Part shown: piece by piece, positions 20,701 through 26,638 of the stretch
Position numbering within the stretch: position 1 is the stretch's first letter
Layout of the letters: each line of letters begins with the position of its first letter
Source of the DNA: Schoenoplectus triqueter
Taxonomy: Eukaryota > Streptophyta > Magnoliopsida > Poales > Cyperaceae
Reading direction: 5' to 3'
Length of the DNA stretch: 26,638 nucleotides
NCBI GenBank assembly: GCA_964058805.1
Contig: CAXKVV010001865.1
Span: forward strand, 1 to 26,638
The notes under the pieces: generated by a model
The model's database searches: none
Seen by the model: the letters and a program-made list of their open reading frames with translations, nothing else
What the model was told of the DNA's origin: nothing
Translations under genes and position numbers: made by a program

Positions 20701-21563
20701 AATCTAACAACATAGCCTATCTGATGAGTCACCCATGTGACCATTTTCACTGATAGGTGGACCCCACACCTCAGTGACCTATTATAGGAGTCAAAGTTAA
20801 ACCCTAAAAATCTGCCCTTGGAGCTAACCCTAAAAAGGAGCTGAAGCAGTATAATCCCTATGCTACATGAAATGATGTCAATGCCAAGCTAGCATTTTGA
20901 TGCAACTAGTCATGAGAAGTTTCAAATGTGATTTTGCTTTTAAGGCTGACCTGGTGCCAAAGCTGTGAGCAACCACCTAACCATGCTTTGATTTGTGTCA
21001 ATTACTGATAAGTAGTCAGTTCTTTGACCAAGTCACCCTCATGTTAAGGGATTGAAAGTCAATTTCACAAGACTGATCAGGTGCCAAAGCTGGGAGCAAC
21101 CATCTGATCAAGTCTAGATCTGTATCAACTGTTGACATGTAATCAACTGTTGATCAGATCAAGCCCTAATGAATATCAATATGAGTCTAATTGGTATTTA
21201 GTTAGGGTGGTTTCTGCAAGAGAGAGATAATTGGCAAAGACACAGAGCTACAATTGAAATCAGGGATTAATTCATAAGGAATAATAGGGTTTTATGGATA
21301 AAAGAATTTTTAATTCAGAGAGGCAAGGGCAAAAATGGAATTAAAAATTACAGGGGTGATCATCATGAATTTAGGGATTTTTGGTGAAATTTTCATGATT
21401 TTTGGATAAGTGAAGCCATCAAAATAAATTCAAGGAAGATAAAAGCAGAATAAATGGACTGATCAAAGGCTGAGATTCAATCAAGGGTTCATATGGGTGC
21501 AACTTGGGGATAGAGACACATCTGGGTGCAAACTGGGGATCCTAAGCGCACCTACACCGAATC
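20701..21563. other. Non-coding 3' internal region of the retroelement
   Basis: There is no gene. A segment with GACCTGGTGCCAAAGCTGTGAGCAACCACC (given here only in part: GGTGCCAAAGCTG) occurs near 20951 and again near 21080, so a local ~130-bp duplication is present. The segment 21200-21480 is A/G-rich and AT-rich and leads to the purine tract. Confidence 0.5.
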
Positions 21564-21578
21564 AGGGAAGAGAGAGGG
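21564..21578 (+). promoter_or_regulatory. Candidate polypurine tract of the retrotransposon
   Basis: Fifteen consecutive purines (AGGGAAGAGAGAGGG) are followed directly by TGTGACACGTGTCA, a typical LTR beginning with TG. Plus-strand DNA synthesis in LTR retroelements is primed from such a tract next to the 3' LTR. Position and orientation fit the integrase fragment upstream. Confidence 0.6.
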
Positions 21579-23125
21579 TGTGACACGTGTCAACATCTCA
21601 TTGGGCCACCTCATGCCACGTGTCAGCACCCCATTGGTCCACCTCAGCCATGTGGGCCCCACACCCACACCCCTACAGACCTGACAAGTGGGCCCCACCT
21701 ATGCCACATGGCAGTCAGCCATTGATCCACATCAGCAGCCACCTCATACAACAGCTAGACAAATGGCAGCATGCTATAAGGCCACTTCAACAGTCAGGTG
21801 CCATGTGGCCTTCCCTTATTGGTCCACCTCACCACTGTGAACCCCACTATACTATAAGATGACTGACAAGTGGGCCCCACTGGGTGCCACATGGCATGCA
21901 CTCACTGGTGCCATGTCATCATACAGTGTGTACAAGGAGTGACAGATGGCTCCCTATGATTGGTACAGGGCAACACAAAGTGCCACATGGCACTATATCA
22001 CAGAGCCACATCATACACAAATCATTAACACTAAGGGTTTGTTTAATAAAGCAACCAACCAATCAGGCAGAGCCACCTCAGCCTATTAACCCTAATCATC
22101 ATGCTAATCAACTGCTAATTAGATCTATAGGCGTATACTCACAAACCTTACAGGTGGGGCCCAGGATACAGAGATGAGAGTATAGGCTCATGGTTGGAGT
22201 GGTATGCCAAGTCTATCCTACTGGTTTGTCCTGCTCAAAGCGATCAAATTTAAAAAGGAGATGAAAACAAAATGAACCTGGTGCATGCTCCCCCAGTCGC
22301 TGATCTACTCCCCTCTGGCGCTTTGGTGCACGTGCGCCTGAGCCGTCCAGCCCAGCCGAACATTCTCCCCGCTCTCTCTTCTTCTCCTTCTCCTCTCGCG
22401 CGCGAGTTTGCCTCTTTCCATGGCGTCTCACCATTGTGAAAGCTTCAGAAATAGTTGACACACATTAATGAATTGATTAGAGAGATTAGAACAAGGAGTT
22501 AGCGATAAAAAGAAAATTAAGCAGTGCATTTACCTCAATTCAAGTTGGAACAGTAAAGGTGCACTTCTATCGAATGCAATTGAGTGCTTCAAACACCAAA
22601 TTGAGCACAGGGATAGCTTCCTCGTGCTAAGGCGACGCCGATTGATAAGTAATTATGGAGCAATTGAGTTAGAGGAAGGTTTAAGTGTGAGGAGTTGTCG
22701 GAGGCAGTAATGGAAAGGTAAACCTAATAGATGCTCTAGAGATCGAATTGAATGGTGAAAAAGCTTATTCAGATCAAGGCGATGATAATCGACATGGATT
22801 GAAAAGGCAATTGAGTAAAAGATGGTGAATTTAGCTAGGAGGAGAAATGGGTTAAAAATGCAGTTTAGAAATTGAATGAAGAACCATGCAATTGAGGGAG
22901 AAAGGGGTCTTAGCAATGAGATGGAAGTGTTTAAGCATGGTTTGGCAGTGAGGGGCCACTCACCGGTTGAAATAGGCGCTCAATTGAGTCAAAGAATTGC
23001 GGCACAGTCAAGATCATAACAGAAAACGGTTAGGGAAGAAACACAAATCAATCACAACCGTTCAAGCATTTAGAATGGAGAGTTGAGATCTATACAAGGT
23101 GGCAATCCGGCCCAGAGGCAGCCAA

Positions 23126-23167
23126 CCAATCACAATTAACCAAATTGGCCGAATTAGTCTATATAAA
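23126..23167 (+). promoter_or_regulatory. CCAAT and TATA boxes of the candidate LTR
   Basis: CCAAT at 23126-23130 lies about 30 bp before TATATAAA at 23160-23167, a normal arrangement for a plant RNA polymerase II promoter. Initiation would fall near 23192-23200 and define the U3/R border. Confidence 0.6.
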
Positions 23168-23519
23168 CTGAGAATTAGCAACAGTAGAGGCAGATCCATT
23201 AGGAGAGAGAGAAAATAATACACATACCTTCATCAGTGATTAGCTATTGTAAAGAGAGAAAGAGATAAGGGAGATTAGCAAGTCAATTAGTATATTCTAT
23301 TCGGATAAAAGGTAATTGGGTCATGCTTTTCAATTCAATTGATATTTCTTCATATGGGATTAGGTTTAGACATTCAACTCATGTTTTCAAACAGTTAATT
23401 GAATTGCTTTCTTCATTCTTGTTGCTTCTTGTTTAGCAATTTTCCTATTTTCTTTCTATTTTGCCATTTCTGTTAATTGAGCTATGATTGAATACTAGAT
23501 TAATTATGAGACTAGCATC

Positions 23520-24040
23520 CAGTGAGCCACTGTCCCAAACACAAAGTGTTTGGTGAGCCTTTAGGCCTGGATTAATCAATAATAATAAGAATTTGTGATG
23601 AGATTACTGTTCCATCTTCATCGCCGAGGTGAATTGATTAATACTGTCACAAACTCAGCGAGCCATTGGCCCTAGACTTGTCTAGGTGCGCCTCTAGGCC
23701 TGAGGAGTATTAATTGGACAAGAAGAGTTGGTAGAAGATCATAACTTGTATCAATCGGAGTCGGTACCAGTCGGTACCATGCTTTGCTAAGCAATGGAGA
23801 GCCTCAGTGATGTCAAGAACAAAGCAGAAGCCCTAAGTCTACTCCAGATCATGTCTATGCATCAAGGCGATGCTTACTGGTCTTGCAATTATCAAGAATG
23901 TCAATCAATTATGTTGAATTCGATCAAAAAGGCATTTCGGTACCGATTGCAACTGACACATTAGCTAGCATTGCTGTGCGAAGCCTGTCACCGTATGGAT
24001 CTCCAATCAAGGACTACAGAGAGGCTCACCGAAGTGAGAC
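23520..24040 (+). repeat. Repeated hairpin module in the LTR leader
   Basis: A segment with GAGCCA, a hairpin, G(A/C)GCCT and AGGCCTG occurs twice. The hairpins are CCAAACAC/GTGTTTGG at 23535-23553 and CCTAGAC/GTCTAGG at 23671-23686, different in sequence but equally paired. A third at 23777-23797 (CCATGCTT/AAGC-A-ATGG) is followed by GAGCCTCAG. A further hairpin CTCAC-CGAA-GTGAG lies at 24025-24038. Confidence 0.75.
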
Positions 24041-24172
24041 GATGCTAAGTCGCTGATCCGATCGGAAAAAGAGTGCTCCGGTCACCGGGAACACCATCCA
24101 GCACAAATCTTAAGGCATCGGGAAGATGGAGGCTGAGGGAATCTCCTTTGCACGCTTATTGAAGCGTTCACA

Positions 24173-25407
24173 AATCTTTAGAGATTATTAACGGACGAGA
24201 TTTGTTAAGAGTTGAGAAAATTTAAATAAGAATAGATCTGGGCCATAGATCTATTAAATACACATCTTAAATGAATCTAACGGCCCAAATATAAAGGAAA
24301 CATTTGAATAAATTAAGCGCCAATCTTGGAATAGATCTGGCGGCCCAGATTACGCCCAATGATTAAATAATAACAGAATAGTAATGATATAGAGTAAATA
24401 AATCATTTGAAAATGCTCCTAAACTCCAAATTGACTCAAATTTGTTTCTAAAATTTTCTTATTTTTCATACTATTTTTCTATACAATAATATTCCAATTT
24501 TAAAAATATAATCATGGTAAAACAATTTAAAAGCAAAAGACATTACCTATATTGATATATTTGACCTAGCTTTGACTTGTCATTTTAAATACTATAAAAA
24601 TTCCAAAAATTCAAATAAAATCATGAATAATAGTTAGATATATTTTACTGATTTTTCAAGTGATTTTCCATGAAATAATAATGACAATAGTAATATGCCA
24701 TAATAAATGATGAGATTAGCTATATTCTTTGATAAAAAATATAATAAATAATAATAGATATTATGTTGATATTTTCTATAAAAAGAATAATAAAAATAAA
24801 TAGCACAAAAAATACAAAAATATATACTACCATGATAATAGATAGTAAATACATTTTCTTCTATAATAAAGAATGATAATATAGTTTTATAATAAAATGA
24901 ATTGCATTTCTTTTGTTATTTCTATACAAATATACAATAAAAATATTTTTGATGAATAAAATGCAATAAAAATAATAGTTGTAATAAAAATATAATGAAT
25001 TTCATCTCTTATGGCTATTTTCAACTAATAATAATAATAAAAAAATCTTATACTTTTCTATAGATAATAAATAGAAATAATAAAAAAATAATAATGAATA
25101 GTATAATAAATAAGATAGAATATTGATAATGATTTCTTTTAGCTATTATAGATCTAAAAAAACAAAAAAATATATAATAATAAAAATAATATAGCTAACC
25201 ATCTTTTGATTTTATTTTCTAGTATTTTGTAAGTGATTTTCTACAAAATAAATAGAGTTTAGAAATAATAAAAATAGAATTCTATTATTTTAGCTATTAT
25301 AAAAATAATAAAAAATATAAATAAAATTCTAGTTAATAGCTAACCCCTTTTCCTATTATTTTGTAAATAATTTTCTATAGGAATAGATAGAGTCTAAAAA
25401 TAAAAAA
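24173..25407. other. AT-rich intergenic DNA without a gene
   Basis: From about 24380 the sequence is dominated by AAATAATAA-like runs with no open frame of interest. The segment 24220-24360 has a diverged duplicate built on ATAGATCTGG with CGGCCCA. Nothing else is recognised. Confidence 0.6.
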
Positions 25408-25409
25408 AA

Positions 25410-25417
<8 letters not shown>

Positions 25418-25450
<33 letters not shown>
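25418..25450. repeat. (TAA)11 microsatellite
   Basis: Eleven TAA units run from 25418 to 25450, preceded by an AT dinucleotide run and followed by AAAT tetranucleotide repeats. Such tracts are highly length-variable. Confidence 0.95.
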
Positions 25451-25457
<7 letters not shown>

Positions 25458-25597
25458 AATATATCTTTATAATAGAAATAATAATGGAAGATATTATATA
25501 ATAGGCTTTGTACATTTTGGAAATGGACAAATAAGCTCACATAAGGAATGTAGAGCCACATGAGAATGTTTGCACACATGATATAACCTTTAGAAGA

Positions 25598-26151
25598 TAC
25601 GTCGAGACAGGAACATCTTGACGTAGGATGATTAAGGCTTTGATAGCAACATGAGAAGATATGTCGAGACAAGAACATCTTGACACTTGATAAAGAATAA
25701 TAAGACACGTCGAGACAGGAACATCTTGACGTAGGATGATTAAGGCTTCGATAGCAACATGAAGAGATATGTCAAGACAGGAACATCTTGACGCTTGATG
25801 AAAAATAACCAGAGCTGCGACATCAACACGGAGATACATGTCGACTCTGAGGAAGAAGAACATTACGGTGTCCTAGAGAGGTGACATCTTAATGACTCAC
25901 TACCATGAGCAAGTAACTCATGATTAAATACGCTCACACAAGAGGTGTAGGGCAACATAGTAATTTTGCACAAGTAATGCAACATATAGAATGATTAGTC
26001 GGGACAAGAACATCTTGACGCTCGCTGAAGAATGACCAAAGCCACGACATCAGCATGGAGAGATATGTCGACTTTGAAGAAGAAGAACATTACGATGTCC
26101 GAGAGAAGTGACATCTTAATGACTCGGTGTCATGAACAAGTAATTCATGAC
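25598..26151. repeat. Nested tandem repeats carrying four families of stem-loops
   Basis: A 108-bp dimer (starts 25601 and 25709) contains hairpins A1 25598-25625, A2 25662-25685, A3 25707-25732 and A4 25770-25793; a fifth, A5, is at 25998-26019. All share the loop CA(G/A)GAACA. A 227-bp repeat (from about 25818 and 26045) adds three more hairpins. The first is CGACAT/ATGTCG at 25818-25843 and 26045-26070. The second is GGTGTC/GACATC near 25867-25887 and GATGTC/GACATC at 26094-26115. The third is CATGAG/CTCATG at 25904-25922 and GTCATGAA/TTCATGAC at 26129-26151, around the identical loop CAAGTAA. There are no credible genes. Confidence 0.85.
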
Positions 26152-26171
26152 CATTTGAGCTAGCAAGACTG

Positions 26172-26638
26172 AACTCACCCGTCGATGAGTTTGTCTTCTG
26201 GCTCATTTCCTGAGACTGTGAGATTGAATCGTTCTGTAGTAGATTCATCCACAAAATAGTGAATGTGAACCGTTCTGTAGGTAGGTTCCTTCACTAACAC
26301 ATGCCTCAGTGTTAAACTGGCCCAGCGCTTCAGGTTTGACATTGTGTGTAACTGTGTTTCCTAGGTTTATGAATCGGCTTAGTGCTTCGAATTCATGATC
26401 TAGAAGATTGGTGAGAAGAAACACGTGGGCCATATCCACCCTTCTCCTGATTCACCAACCTCAAGATCAACCGGCTCAGTGCTTCGAGTTGTATTTTGTG
26501 TGATTGGTTGTTGACTAGTTAAGATTGAACCGTTCTGTAGTAGGTTTATCTTCTAGATCAACGGAGGTCGAGTCGTTCTGTATGTAGACTCACCTCAAGC
26601 CCCTCTGAAGAGATTAACCTGGTATGTAGTAAGGTTAC
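26172..26638. repeat. Alternating hairpin families with loops GTTCTGTAGTA and CGGCTCAGTGCTTCGA
   Basis: Five hairpins of one family: TGAATC/GATTCA 26225-26247, GAACC/GGTTC 26267-26288, AACC/GGTT with outer pairs 26523-26550, GAGGT-C-GAGTC/GACTCACCTC 26564-26596 and TAACCT/AGGTTA 26615-26637. Three of a second family with 16-base loops: GTTAAAC/GTTTGAC 26311-26340, ATGAAT/ATTCAT 26369-26396 and CAAC/GTTG 26468-26491. Other stems are AACTCA/TGAGTT at 26172-26191 and TTGGTGA/TCACCAA at 26408-26458. The array continues past the window edge. No protein is encoded. Confidence 0.85.

Larger units (their letters stand above)
14089..24172 (+). mobile_element. 3' part of a Ty3/gypsy LTR retrotransposon, probably Tat lineage
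   Basis: In plus-strand order this holds an integrase C-terminus ending at 14717, a long non-pol region with an antisense PMD gene, a purine tract at 21564-21578 and a putative 3' LTR from 21579. Integrase direction, purine tract and LTR promoter all agree on plus orientation. Extra open reading frames downstream of pol, often antisense and sometimes carrying a domain shared with DNA transposons, are established for the Tat lineage of plant Ty3/gypsy elements. gag, protease, reverse transcriptase and the 5' LTR are absent; the element is broken where the 58-bp array begins. The right end is uncertain (between about 23.6 and 24.4 kb) because no second LTR is present for comparison. Confidence 0.65.
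21579..24172 (+). mobile_element. Candidate 3' LTR (right end uncertain)
   Basis: The LTR is proposed to start with TG at 21579, directly after the purine tract. Its first bases include the perfect palindrome TGACACGTGTCA (21581-21592) with a G-box CACGTG core. The U3-like part holds repeated GTGGGCCCCAC and GTGCCACATGGC motifs. A CCAAT box and a TATA box follow, and a hairpin-rich leader-like part comes after them. Possible ends are TGTCACA at 23645-23651 and GTTCACA at 24166-24172; the second keeps the hairpin family intact and is preferred. Open frames within it (21587-22177 plus, 22213-22461 minus) lack support as genes. No partner LTR is in the window. Confidence 0.5.

Noticed and set aside
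21587..22177. Plus-strand His/Pro-rich open frames
   Set aside because: They arise from repeated GTGGGCCCCAC and CCACATGGC motifs in the U3-like region and show no domain.
22213..22461. Minus-strand 82-codon frame with an Arg/Glu/Lys-rich segment
   Set aside because: The charged run comes from a CT-rich tract; there is no homology I recognise and no splice support.
23645..23651. TGTCACA as the LTR right end, complementary to the TGTGACA start
   Set aside because: It would cut between two homologous hairpin modules at 23535 and 23671, so a later end is more likely. It is kept as an alternative.

Overview
This is nuclear DNA of a flowering plant. The evidence is an intron-rich plant kinesin gene, a plant Mutator-like (MULE) transposase, a Ty3/gypsy integrase of plant type, a plant mobile domain (PMD) gene and AT-rich intergenic DNA. 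The species cannot be named from the sequence. Apart from the partial kinesin gene at the left edge, almost everything is mobile or repetitive.

Left part (1-5600). The first six coding exons of a kinesin-4 motor gene run on the minus strand from 3087 to 257 and leave the window. Upstream lie a possible orphan exon, AT-rich DNA and two G-rich blocks built on a degenerate GGGTCGG motif. Second part (5600-8770). A MULE transposase gene sits behind four palindromes spaced about three helical turns apart and a TATA box. It has a 12-copy 9-residue repeat, a MuDR-type DNA-binding region, a DDE core and a SWIM zinc finger, but one amber codon and C-terminal lesions make it a pseudogene.

Third part (8770-14088). 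A 29-bp AT-rich minisatellite and a short pyrimidine tract lead into about 70 copies of a GC- and CpG-rich 58-bp minisatellite. Its very long minus-strand open frames are repeat artefacts. Fourth part (14089 to about 24.2 kb). This reads as the 3' part of a Ty3/gypsy, probably Tat-lineage, element on the plus strand: integrase C-terminus, then an antisense six-exon PMD gene (20097 to 16454) that is intact by my splicing, then a polypurine tract, then a candidate 3' LTR with CCAAT and TATA boxes. The 5' half is missing and the 58-bp array abuts the break.

Right part (24.2-26.6 kb). AT-rich DNA with a TAA microsatellite is followed by about 1 kb of nested repeats. Nearly every repeat forms a stem-loop whose loop is conserved while the stem changes by paired substitutions.

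The strongest candidate for something undescribed is this recurring architecture. Families of short hairpins with compensatory stem changes occur in the element's 3' internal region (15.4-16.1 kb), upstream of the PMD gene (20.3-20.7 kb), in the LTR leader (23.5-24.0 kb) and most densely at 25.6-26.6 kb. Next most interesting are the intron-bearing antisense PMD gene carried by the retroelement and the phased palindromes in the MULE promoter.
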